Shown here: piece after piece, positions 47,791 through 57,780 of the stretch | How the letters are laid out: every line of letters starts with the position of its first letter | Numbering within the stretch: the stretch's first letter is position 1 | Source of the DNA: Chlorops oryzae | Taxonomy: Eukaryota > Arthropoda > Insecta > Diptera > Chloropidae | Assembly: GCA_020466095.1 (NCBI GenBank) | Contig: CM035807.1 | Location: 8,875,697-8,939,696, forward strand | Length of the DNA stretch: 64,000 nucleotides | Direction of reading: 5' to 3' | Translations under genes and position numbers: made by a program | The notes under the pieces: model-generated | What the model saw: only the letters and a program-made list of their open reading frames with translations | Told to the model about the DNA's origin: nothing | The model's database searches: none

Positions 47791-48538
47791 ATGCGCGTGT
47801 TCATCGTAAGTTGGAAGCTCCAAAAAAAAAAAAAAAAAAAAAAAGGAATATCAACATATATAAATGTATACAGAAGTGTTTAAAATTGTGATATAATTTC
47901 AGGTTTTATCCTTAATCGCTGTTGTTTGCGCCGATCAGCTGGGCTATAATTATCAGCCTGTCGCGCATTCCAATGAAGGATTATCATTTGCTCCTGGCTC
48001 TGGTGGTTCATTTGGTCCAAGCAATTCCTATTCGGCACCTCAATCGGAATACAATAAGGAATTCTATAGCTACACAGCACCGCAGCACGAGTTCGAAGAT
48101 GCCGGAAATATTCAAGATGCTGTCAGTTCAATCAAAAAGAATTTACGTGTAATCTTTATCAAAGGACCCGAGGACAGGTCCGTCGAACGTGCTGCACTTC
48201 AATTGGCCAAACATATTTCCGATCAGCGAACAGCCATTTATGTGCTCAACAAACAAGCGGACATCGGTGAATTGGCACAAAAGCTCAATTCCATCGGTAC
48301 AAGCAATCAGCAGCGACCAGAAGTTCATTTCGTCAAGTATCGTACTCCGGAAGACGCTGCCAATGCTCAACGTGCCATTCAGTCGCAATACGACCAACTG
48401 GGTGGAAAATCGCAATCACATAACGGTGGCGTTGCTCCGGTTCTTAACTTCGCTTCGCCGGCTCAAGTTCAGGCTCCTGCAGCACCTCGTGCTCCTGGCG
48501 CTGCTTATTTGCCAGCTTCGATTTTCCGCAGATACTAA
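47791..48538 (+). CDS. Tweedle (DUF243) cuticular protein, gene 5
   Basis: Exon 1 is 47791-47805 (MRVFI) and exon 2 is 47903-48538, joined over a 97-bp intron (GTAAGT donor, ATTTCAG acceptor, phase 0). The product is 216 residues. The signal peptide MRVFIVLSLIAVVCA is followed by DQLGYNYQPVAHSNEG, nearly the same as in gene 1 (DKLGYNYQPVAHSSEG), suggesting a close duplicate. Domain blocks: KEFYSYTAPQHEFEDAG, KKNLRVIFIKGPE, AIYVLNKQAD, PEVHFVKYRTPEDAANAQ, at about residues 55-165. The tail is Ala/Pro-rich (APAAPRAPGAAYLP) and ends FRRY. It is the only plus-strand member, about 10.4 kb from gene 4 and divergent from it. It should be a secreted, chitin-associated structural cuticle protein. Confidence 0.93.
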
Positions 48539-49929
48539 AGTGGGGCGAAGACCATCTCGAGAACTGGTTGCGCGACAACGACTGATCAAAATTAAGTACC
48601 TATTTTTTTATTGTTATTTTTTTTCTATATTTTTTTTTTTGCTTCTTTGTTAAAACGATTTCTTTGGAGTAATTCAATGAAATTTCGTAGCCCACTTAAA
48701 ATGTTGTTCCTTTCGAAAAAGAAAAATTCTTTTTTTTTGTAAATTTAATTAAAAATTTTATGTGAAAAATTTAAATTTCTTCATTTTAAATGAGCTCAGA
48801 GGAGTTTTTTTTTTTTTTTTTTTGTTCAGGAAAAATAGAGCTTCGCCATGTAAAGGATATTGCTTGATCTTTGAGCGAATCAGGGATGATGGTCAGGCTA
48901 GCAGGAGGCCTTTTTTGAAGAAATATTTTTTTTCTATGAAAAAGATCCTATTGAGAGTCCCAAAGCTTATCCAGCACTGACTGTGATCATAATGATCAAT
49001 GTGACTGCAATTGATAGCTTCCCAAAAAATCTCGCTTGTCTGCCCTGAAAGTCAAAAGTCGTATCCAATTTAAATCCAGATAATCAATTGTCATTTGAAA
49101 TTTACATCCAAAACCCGTCAAATCTTTAATTAATTTCCCTCAAGAGCACATTTTTCAAAGCAGCATTTTAACAATTTACATCAAAATCAGACACTTGTGA
49201 AGCAATTTCCCAAAGAAGAAGAAAACAATAACGAACTCGCTCCGCGCTCTAGTCGGCCCTTACGTTGGTATATCACGACCAAAACAAACACAACGAAATA
49301 TGTCACAGCTTAAGTGAAAGATACACATTTTCAAGGTCTTGAAATACAAAAAAACAACAATAAAAACACCTTCGAGCAAGGCAGAATGAGCATAAAATAA
49401 AAGTGAAAAGCCTACAGAGATATGAAATATCAGTTGATATCCACGCAATAATTTGACATTAATTCATATCACCAATACTTTGTGGGGAAAACCACGTAGA
49501 AGAAGAAATAAAACAAAAAAAAAAATAAATAAATTCGAACCTACCAAATTGGTGACAACTTAAGCCCACTTAAGACGACGGCTAATAGAAAAAATTTCAT
49601 TCAGATTTAAATGAACTTTTGAACTTTTGTATACATACGACCTTAAATGGACAAAAATCGATTTATTTTTATTTTATTTTTTTTTAAGTTGTTTGCTTGT
49701 TTTCGTTTTGTCGCTCTTAATTTGAGAAACTTTTTCTTTAAAGAGAGGCCAAACCAAATATTTATTCAAATATGGGTCAAGGTAAGAAAAACAAATTAAC
49801 ATAAATATTTCGGGAAGTCCAATTGCCTTGGTAGGCGCATTTGTTTTTATCTTTCTCAACAAATGTTAGAGATAAGTTTTGGCATCCAAATAGATGACAC
49901 GACCTTTTAATAGCTCCACTAAGACAATT
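48539..49929. other. non-coding stretch after Tweedle gene 5
   Basis: It contains the 3' UTR of gene 5 and AT-rich DNA with poly-T runs (48,807-48,824). No gene or element ends recognised. Confidence 0.45.
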
Positions 49930-50690
49930 AGTCAGGTTGAAAGAGATAATCTACGGGATAAATTTCGAAAGCTATGGTGCTTTGGAAAGCAGAAGTAGAT
50001 AGTCTACGAGAACGGTCTTGAAAGCTATAAGCCTTAGGTGTTTTCGAAAGTAGAAGTAAACAGCCTAAGTGATCGATCTTGACACCTGTAAGCTTAAGGT
50101 GCTTTGGAAAGTAAAAGTAGACAGCCTACGAGAACGATCTTCACACCTATAAGCCTTTAGTGCTTTGGAAAGCAGAAGTAGTGGGATCTTTTTAGATGAA
50201 GAGATAAGTTCTAACATTTAAGTGATCTTTGACCCACCAGAATTCTTAAAGAAACACCCATATTTCTATCCGTCTGTCCGTTTGTGACCGAATCTCTTCT
50301 TCTTGAAGCATTGATTCCATCACTTTGAAGTGCATACCACAAAACTGATAAATCTGAATAACAAAAAGGCAAGACCTACCCATTACTGTTCAACAACTTA
50401 CTTCGGACGTCCTCGTAGCCTGTAACCTTTAAATAGCAGTGTGGGGCCCTAAATAAAATCACATTTATTTGGTTGCCATTCAACGGGGTTCCTCTTCTGG
50501 TGTCCTACATATACCTCAAATGTGGTCATTCAAAAACCAATTCCTTATGAGTTTCACCCAGAGAAATCTAAAATTTAAATTAGGTCGTCTGAAAAATTTC
50601 AATTGAATTAATTTTTTTCAATTTTCCCTTTGCTAGAATCTTGAAATACCGCTCAAAATGTTCTTCAACTTTGCAAATATACCTAAGATA
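49930..50690 (+). repeat. tandem duplicated unit, copy A (before the mariner)
   Basis: This aligns with 51,999-52,918. It starts with the 61-bp repeats, continues through GTTTGTGACCGAATCTCTTC and AGGCAAGACCTACCCAT, and reaches TTTGCAAATATA just before the mariner. The unit resumes after the mariner (TTAGCCATTTTCAGTC... to 51,998). It lacks about 160 bp present in copy B (about 52,405-52,580) and shows many single-base indels relative to B. Confidence 0.85.
49976..50220 (+). repeat. 61-bp tandem repeats, array in copy A
   Basis: The words GGTGCTTTGGAAAGCAGAAG or close variants begin at 49,976, 50,037, 50,098 and 50,159, exactly 61 bp apart. Each is followed by an AGTAGACAGCCTACGAGAAC-type block and a CTTGACACCTATAAGC-type block. 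A further decayed unit may precede 49,976. Confidence 0.9.
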
Positions 50691-51961
50691 TTAGGACAGT
50701 TAACAGAAATCCATTAATTTTCCAATATGGCGTTATTTAATGCATCTCGCGTTGTATAGGTCCGATCGTGTTCCGCTAGGGCTTAGAAAGATGACATACC
50801 CGCTAAAAAAGCTTTTTTTGACACTTTTTGATAGAAGATTTCCTTTTCGTTGAGAGCTTGTCAAAGATGGATTAATAGAAAATTCGCTACATTTTAAAAT
50901 TTTGCTTCGATCACGGGGGATATACGCGCAAGCCAGGGGCAGAAAATGTGAATAGCATTTATGGACCAGATTACTCAACAGCCAATCATGCGCAATTTTG
51001 GTTTCGTCGAATTCGTCATCCGGTAACTTAAGTCAAGGATTTCACCAGCTCATTGAAATTTCGAAAATGTCCATAAAATCATGGAATTTATCGAGTCACC
51101 GTCATAATAGCCATTTTTCGATTGTAAAAGAGCTAAAGATTGCACAAAAAACCAGTTTGGAACCATTTTGAATAAGGCTGGATACACAAAGAAGCTCGAT
51201 GTATGGGTGCCACACGAGTTAACGCAAAAAAACCTCATAGACCGAATTTCCATCTGCGAATCGCTGCTGAACCGCAACAAAATCGACCCATTTCTGAAGC
51301 GGTTGGTGACTGGTGATGAAAAGTGGGTCACTTACGACAACGTCAAGCGAAAACGGTCGTGGTCGAAACACGGTGAACCGGCGGAAACGGTGGCCAAGCC
51401 AGGATTGACGGCCAGGAAGGTTTTGCTGTGTGTTTGGTGGGATTGGCAGGGAATTATCTACTATGAGCTGCTCCCATACGGCAAAACTCTTAACTCGGAA
51501 CTCTACTGTCAACAATTGGACCGTCTGAAGGAAGCAATCGCCCATAAGCGGCCAGCTTTGGCCAATAGGAGAGGAATTGTGTTCCATCAGGACAACGCCA
51601 GGCCACACACATCGATAGTGACTCGCCAGAAGCTCCGGGAGTTTGGTTGGGAGGTTCTTCTGCATCCACCTTATAGTCCGGACCTGGCACCAAGTGATTA
51701 CCATCTGTTCCTGTCCATGGCGAACAATTTTGCTGGTGAAACATTCGCTTCAAGAGAGTCTTCTGAAATTCGACTGTCTCAATTTTTTGCTAATAGGAAC
51801 GAGGGCTTCTATGAGAGAGGCATAATGAAATTACCTTTAAAATGGCAACAAGTTATCGAACAAAACGGCGCATATTTGACCTAAATCGAGTCATTCGAAC
51901 TATCTTAAATAAAGCCCTCAATTTAATGCAAAAATAATGGATTTCTTTTTACTACACCTAA
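50691..51961 (+). mobile_element. mariner transposon, copy 1
   Basis: Flanked by TA on both sides (50,689-50,690; 51,962-51,963). The right TIR is TACTACACCTAA preceded by TTTCTTTT, matching copy 2 exactly; the left TIR is damaged (TTAGGACAGTTAACAGAAAT against TTAGGTGTAGTAAAAAGAAA). Length 1,271 bp. The 5' half is full of small indels while the 3' 0.75 kb is almost identical to copy 2. It is inserted in unit A of the local duplication. Confidence 0.93.
50867..51884 (+). pseudogene. mariner transposase (irritans-like), 5' half broken
   Basis: The initiator region reads ATG-GAT-TAA, stopping after two codons, and several shifts follow through the DNA-binding half. From 51,168 the frame is open for 238 residues to the normal end (QQVIEQNGAYLT). 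The catalytic triad is present: D50 in VTGDEKW, D142 in FHQDNARPH and D177 in SPDLAPSDYH, with 34 residues between the last two, the D,D34D signature of mariner. WVPHEL and YSPDLAPSDYHLF are as in irritans-type elements. The enzyme would bind the TIRs and cut at TA, but this copy cannot make it. Confidence 0.92.
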
Positions 51962-51998
51962 TATATTAGCCATTTTCAGTCCGGAGCTCCAAAATGAT

Positions 51999-52243
51999 GG
52001 TGCTTTAAAAAGCAGAAGTAGATAGTCTACGAGAACGATCTTGAAAGCTATAAGCCTAAGGTGTTTTCGAAAGTAGAAGTAGACAGCCTAAGTGATCGAT
52101 CTTGACACCTGTAAGCTTAAGGTGCTTTGGAAAGTAAAAGTAGACAGCCTACGAGAACGATCTTGACACCTATAAGCCTTTAGTGCTTTGGAAAGCAGAA
52201 GTAGTGAGATCTTTTTAGATGAAGAGAGAAGTTCTTACATTTA
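51999..52243 (+). repeat. 61-bp tandem repeats, array in copy B
   Basis: Same 61-bp period and unit order as at 49,976-50,220. Unit-for-unit similarity between the arrays is higher than between neighbouring units, so the array predates the large duplication. Confidence 0.9.
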
Positions 52244-52918
52244 AGTGATCTTTGACCGACCAGAATTCTTAAAGAAACACCCATATTTCTATCCGTCTGT
52301 CCGTTTGTGACCGAATCTCTTCTTCTTGAAGCATTGATTCCATCACTTTGAAGTGCGTACCACAAAACTGATAAATCGGAATAACGAAAAGGCAAGACCT
52401 ACCCATCGTACTGCGCTTTACATTTTATACTTCTTCTCCTCTGAAGTGTTAAAAGTCCTATCATATGCTGGGGTCCGCAAAACACGACCAATTCCTCCAT
52501 TTTGTCCTATCGGGGTTGCAGCCTCCGCGGTAAGTCCTACAGTCCTAGAGTTCCCATTTTACTGTGTCAATCCAACGCTGTTTCGGACGTCCTCGTTGCC
52601 TGTAACCTTGTAAATAGCAGTGTCTAGCCCTAAATAAAATCACATTAATTTGGTTAGCCATTCAACTTTCTCTTCTTTGCTGGATTTCATTCATATACCT
52701 CAAAATGTGGTCATTCAAAAACCTAATTCCTTATGAGCACATTTCACCAGAGAAATTTAAAATTTATTTTGGTCTCGTTTGAAATATTTCTCATTGAATC
52801 TAATTTTTCATGTTTCCCTTGCTGCAAGAATCTGAAATACCCGCTTCTGTTTTCTTACAACTTTGCAAATATAGACAAGATATGTTAGCCATTTTCCGTC
52901 ATGAGCTCCAAAATGATT
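51999..52918 (+). repeat. tandem duplicated unit, copy B
   Basis: The second unit directly follows the first. It begins with GGTGCTTTAAAAAGCAG at 51,999 and ends in the same TTAGCCATTTTCCGTC-AGCTCCAAAATGA words that close copy A after the mariner. It retains a segment (about 52,405-52,580) missing from copy A. No coding content is supportable. It includes its own 61-bp array (starts at 51,999, 52,060, 52,121, 52,182). Confidence 0.85.
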
Positions 52919-54273
52919 TAATTTCTCTAATTGAGTTATATGAAAATATTTGCTATGACCCGGAGGGTTGTGCGCCTGCACAGTAGCGCAGACACAGGTA
53001 AGCATATTTGCCCAGTTATTCAATCGAATCGCTTCCCAACATTTACTTATCATTGCAATGTACATAGGGGAATATAAATAATGGAATTTCATCATTGCAT
53101 TCGATTGAATTTTCATTTATGAATTCGAGCTGGATGTTTCTCTTACCCGATGTTAAGTCAATAAATAGCCTTTTGTTTGAAGAAATTACATTACCACAAA
53201 ATTATTTCCTAATGGCCAAATTTTATTGAATTAAAAATCGCTTAAAGAAAAGATCAATAGCTAAAACTTCAGTTGATTTCAGTAGCTTTCGACAACAATT
53301 TTTAATCAAAATTCAACGAAAATTTTAAAATTAGTCAATTTTTTTAGCGGTCGTTTCTTTTGTCAATAAAATAGAACGACCGGCCATTAAATGTGAATAA
53401 AATTTTGATCTTGTATATATGTATTGCACTTGAACAGCAGAAGAATTTATGTGCATAACAAATGAGATGGAAGACTCAGAAGTTAATAGACTCTTTTAAT
53501 TTATAAAATTTTAAGTATTAAAAAATCATTGGAAAAATACTTCCCACTATTTATAGCCCACTCGACGAATGTATCCACTAATATTAAACAATTTGAGGCT
53601 AACTATAAGAAAGGAAACGTTTAAAATGTGAAATAAGTCGATTACTAAATTATTGTCCTTGATCAGTAGACACGTTTAGGTTTAAAAAAATTGGGACTTA
53701 CCATCAAAAATATCACAGTCTCGATGATACTCACCCAAGAAAACTCACCAAAGGACAAACAGAATAAAAAAGGCAAATTTTCTAAGTCCTTTTGAAGCCT
53801 TTTTCATATAAGCATGTGATTCTATTATGAAAAGTCGGATCTACTATCACTGTCGAAATTTGGGGGAGTCTAGCTTATATTACGGGTACCTTCTGAACTT
53901 TACGAGATCCTTGAAAAAGAGAAGACTTTAGGGGAATTTATATGGATTCAAGTTTTTTTGAAGACTTAATCTTATTTTGAGGCATTCAGGGAATATGGTT
54001 GGTTGGCTGCCAACAAGGGTGACACACCTGGACCGATATTGAGGGAGATTTACTCCCTTACAAACTGGCAACAGTATCTACAATCTACTTCAAAGATTCT
54101 TTTTATAAGAAATGTCCTTCAATAGTATAATCGCATAAGCTGAATGGGACTGAAGGCGGTTCAATTTTTTGATAAGTTCTTTCGAAAATCAATTGTTAGT
54201 TGATAAGGCTGGAATGTAATGAACTAAGCAGAGCCTGGCTTGCTTTTTGTTCTTCTCATAACAAAAGACACCC
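52919..54273. other. non-coding stretch
   Basis: AT-rich with no supportable gene or element ends. Confidence 0.45.
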
Positions 54274-54440
54274 TTAACCCTCTAATGCCACAATTTTTTT
54301 TTTTGTCAATGAAAAGCTCAGATATGACTTATTTTGGGTAGAAAAACACGAATCTGAAATTATTTTTATCATTTTTTTTTTTTTGGTAATTTGTTCGAAA
54401 AAAGTCCGTCTAGAGACAGAGCCAGGACTTAGAGGGTTAA
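54274..54440. mobile_element. piggyBac-type MITE with TTAA target
   Basis: TTAA flanks both sides (54,274-54,277; 54,437-54,440) of a 159-bp insert with ends CCCTCTAATGCC and, on the other strand, CCCTCTAAGTCC. TTAA duplication plus CCC-starting ends indicates a piggyBac-mobilised non-autonomous element. The interior has two poly-T runs and no coding capacity. Its ends differ from the 26.8-kb element. Confidence 0.75.
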
Positions 54441-55399
54441 ATGTGAAAGAAAAAAATTATGTTTCTTAATTATGTTTATCCAGCGATGGAGCTCAAATCG
54501 GCGAGAACTTTTAAAGCTATCCATATATGTTTGCTTCATTCAACACCTGAGCTCATCGTGGGTCAACAAAATTTTAAAATAGGTGAGGATAGCAAGCAGA
54601 CTTTATCTCTCACATTGGCATTCCTCTATACCCTCCCTTCATGGAAAACTCGAATTCCGTAAAATGCAAAGCAAAATTATTTATGCTTAGTAAACTTTAA
54701 ATCTCGGGCTTCATTTTCATGCTTTTAACGCTTGTTGCCGCCCATTTAAATGTGTTGTAAAACGTTCGCAGTCGCATAAAGAATCTCACCAAGCAAACGA
54801 GCGCACGAAAATATTAAACTTTAAATGTTTACTCATTTGGCCTTTTTCAAGCAGAGTAGTCACACTTTAATGACACGCAAACTCAAGTCATTATCTCGGA
54901 AAACAGACGAAACTAAAATTCCGAGGAAGTTTCATGCGACACACACACATATACACAAGCACACACATGCATGATAACAAACGTACATCCTTATGCTGGT
55001 TCAGTTTTAAAAGGACACAAAAATAAATAATAAAAAAATTTTTATAATTTTCCCGTCAACATGTGAGGTGTTGCTAGCGAGATGAATACTAGCGGAATTT
55101 CCCAGTGGACTTAAACTTTTCCGCACTTTTATCATTGGAGCATCACAAACAAAAGAGAGAAGACATTTTTCGCTTTTACCGAGAGAGAAAAAGTAACTTT
55201 TAAGTTATTTTAAATAAGCTGCCATTCACTTTCAGAAGTTTCCCAAAATATATAGGTATACGTACTTAGGTATATATGTACCCAAATACAAATATGTGTA
55301 TACAGTTAAAGCTTGAAAGAACTATCTTCCATGGTACACAAGTTAACCCATATATTGCCATGGAGGAAAGAAAAAAGATGGAATGCCAAGTCCACCGTA
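54441..55399. other. non-coding stretch
   Basis: No gene recognised. A CA-rich microsatellite patch lies at 54,941-54,968. Confidence 0.45.
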
Positions 55400-55726
55400 C
55401 ACCGAGAGAAAAAGGTAGTTATATTAACTGAAAAAGCAGGTTAAAATAACCGAGTTCACCGTTAATTCTTAGCTTATGTGTAGTAGCGGTCGATTCAACA
55501 GTACAAACACAGTCAATAGGGATATAACTACCTGATGGTTGATATAACTGTCTCGGGGTTAAATCAACTGTCACCAGCGACTGGGAAAAAAAAATTTATT
55601 TTTTGCTTTGACTTTTTTTTTACCTTCTTTTATTAATATTTTTTTTTATTTTTTATTAAATTATTATATTTTTTCTTTATTTATTTGTTTCTATTTAAAT
55701 CTTTTTCTCTTTCATCTCTTTAAATT

Positions 55727-55803
55727 TTCTCGCCTCGGCCGAGCCTTGAACCGCTGACTTCCACTTCGCTGGGCGAACGTCTTAACCATTACGCTAAACG
55801 AAC
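55727..55803 (-). other. tRNA-like module 2 (copy 2)
   Basis: Minus strand: A-box-like TAGCGTAATGGTTAAGACG starting at 55796 and B-box-like GGTTCAAGGC starting at 55752, 44 nt apart. Here TAATGGTTAAG is closer to the A-box consensus than in copy 1. Confidence 0.6.
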
Positions 55804-56039
55804 GAATTTAATTTGTTGGTCAAAATGCTCACTTGAGCTTATGGTTGCTCAAGTTTTGGGGAACGTGCTTAAGGAATTGTTTCACTCCCAAAATTTTTTG
55901 CTTGAAAATGAACCATTAAAAAAAAACTAAATAAATTAAAATCTTAAAAATTTAGGAGAAAATTTTTGCCTTAAAAAACAACTACACTCTGAACAAAAAA
56001 AAAAAAAACTGTAATTAAAAAAAAAATCAAGAAAAATTC

Positions 56040-56113
56040 CCGCCGCCAGCAGGGATAGAACCCCGAAGCTCACGACGGTCAACTCACAGCTTAAACAACT
56101 GAGCTATTGAAAA
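56040..56113 (-). other. tRNA-like module 1 (copy 2)
   Basis: Minus strand: A-box-like TAGCTCAGTTG starting at 56106 and B-box-like GGTTCTATCC starting at 56062, 44 nt apart. TAGCTCAGTTG is close to a real tRNA D-arm sequence. The acceptor stem is not conserved. Confidence 0.6.
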
Positions 56114-56311
56114 CTCCGGAGACAGTTGATCAGAATGCGAACTTATACGTCTAAGTGAACGAAAGCGAATTTGAACATAAAAAGTAACTATTTTTCAACT
56201 GTTGATTTGACTTCCTTTTCCAGTCCATTTAACGGGGAATACAGTTTATTTGACCACTCTTACTTTAACTGTTCTAAGTGGTTGATTTAACAGTTCTTAT
56301 TTCTCTCGGTG

Positions 56312-57535
56312 TACGTGCAACAGCATGCTTACCTGCTCTGGGTTTACCTATAGCTAGCTTCAACCTTGACTGAGACAAATTTACGCGTTCACCAAAAATT
56401 AAAAAAAAAATATAAGAAAATAAATAAATAAAAATAAAATAAATAAAAAAGAACATGGAAAGGAAATACAAATTGAAAATATATTTCAACCTCTTCCGTG
56501 AGTTTTGCTGTGAGCATGTTACATGCACGACTTTTGAAAGTCAACGCAAATATTTACAAGCGTACATTCCAGTCAACCGCTCAACAATATTTTCGCAAAG
56601 TCGAAATATTGTGTGGTTTCGAGAAGGAGTAAAAACTTTGATCAATGAATGCATGACACGTACACTTTGTTAAACGCAAAAACACAATTTTCTCGTCCTA
56701 ACACAGAATGACATATGATAAATATGTGTATATAACGGTATATTCGCTTATATGTAAATATGTAAGTAAAACTTGAAAGGATCTAATATTGCATTTGCAT
56801 AATGTTTTAGTTCGAAGAAAGATTTGAAAGCCTGTTAGCATCACAATTACCTTGGTCAATGACTGAGGGAAAAGTTCACATGTAAGTATGTCTCAGAGTA
56901 AGAAGAACTGATGTTTGAGTGCCAACTGAAGACTTTAAATTATTCACATTTGAAATGACATATCTTAAGAGCCTTCCTTTCCCTTCAGGAAAGAAAAATT
57001 GTTTAAAGGAATTAATTTGAATTTGTTTAATATATCACAGAATATCAATGCAACTCGAGAATCCATATAAAAGATGTACAGAAAATAATCAGAGGCATCC
57101 CACTTAATCCATATCCCTTATGTTAGTCGTTCTGTCTATACCTTTTTTCTGTCAATGAGTAGACAGTTTTCATATGGAATAATTCAGCTACCTACTTAGA
57201 TGAAATTTTTCAAGATGATTTCGGGCGACGCGGATATGATAGATACAATTCAAATGACAGTAGAACACAAGTTGGTATACGAGCTTGAATCCTGCTCCTT
57301 AAACGTCTGATACAATAATGTCCTTCATCGAATCAAATGATCCACTTTTAGAAATAGTTTATGCGAGTACACAATAAATAACATGTGTGCATTGATGCAC
57401 TTATCCAACATTAGTGGTGATGAGCGCAAAAAACTAGCGTGCATGTAATACACGACGTATGAGTGATTAAAAATACGTATACGTTGTATTTTTTTTACGA
57501 AGGTTTTTTAAAATGATTTTCTGTAAGGATATTCT
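56312..57535. other. non-coding stretch
   Basis: AT-rich; no gene or element ends recognised. Confidence 0.45.
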
Positions 57536-57780
57536 CTTACAAGTGAAAAGATTGAAAAATTGAGAAAGTGCAAAATTATTCATACTATATATATTATTCA
57601 TTCTTCTGCTTGATTTACGAAATTTCGAGGTTTTCGACACAAATATTTGAGGTATTTCCTTAAACGTGAAAAGATCGAAAAAGCGGAAAAATGTAAAATT
57701 TTTCATACTAAACTTCGTTCATTATTTTCTAAGCCTTCTTGAGTTCACGAGTTTTCAAAGTTTTCGAGGCAAATACAAGT
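57536..57780 (+). repeat. imperfect tandem duplication, 123-bp unit
   Basis: GTGAAAAGAT at 57,543 recurs at 57,666, and the following words keep the same order (TTCATACTA, TTCATT, AGGTTTTCGA-CAAAT against AAGTTTTCGAGGCAAAT). The two units are about three-quarters alike. No coding content. Confidence 0.65.

Larger units (their letters stand above)
55400..56311 (-). mobile_element. 912-bp TIR element with two tRNA-like modules, copy 2
   Basis: The element begins CACCGAGAGAAA and ends with the exact inverse TTTCTCTCGGTG, flanked by TA on both sides (55,398-55,399; 56,312-56,313). Subterminal regions are full of GTTRATWTAACTG-type words in both orientations (for example GTTGATATAACTG at 55,539 and GTTGATTTAACAG at 56,281). 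The core, read on the minus strand, carries module 1 (A-box at 56,106, B-box at 56,062) and module 2 (A-box 55,796, B-box 55,752), the same arrangement as at 40,605-41,130. There is no transposase frame. TA duplication fits a Tc1/mariner-type or similar transposase acting in trans. The combination of TIR ends and paired tRNA-like promoters is unusual. Confidence 0.8.

Noticed and set aside
51219..51704. 161-codon minus-strand frame over the mariner (and its twin at 63,134-63,580)
   Set aside because: Antisense shadow of the transposase; appears in both copies because the copies are nearly identical.
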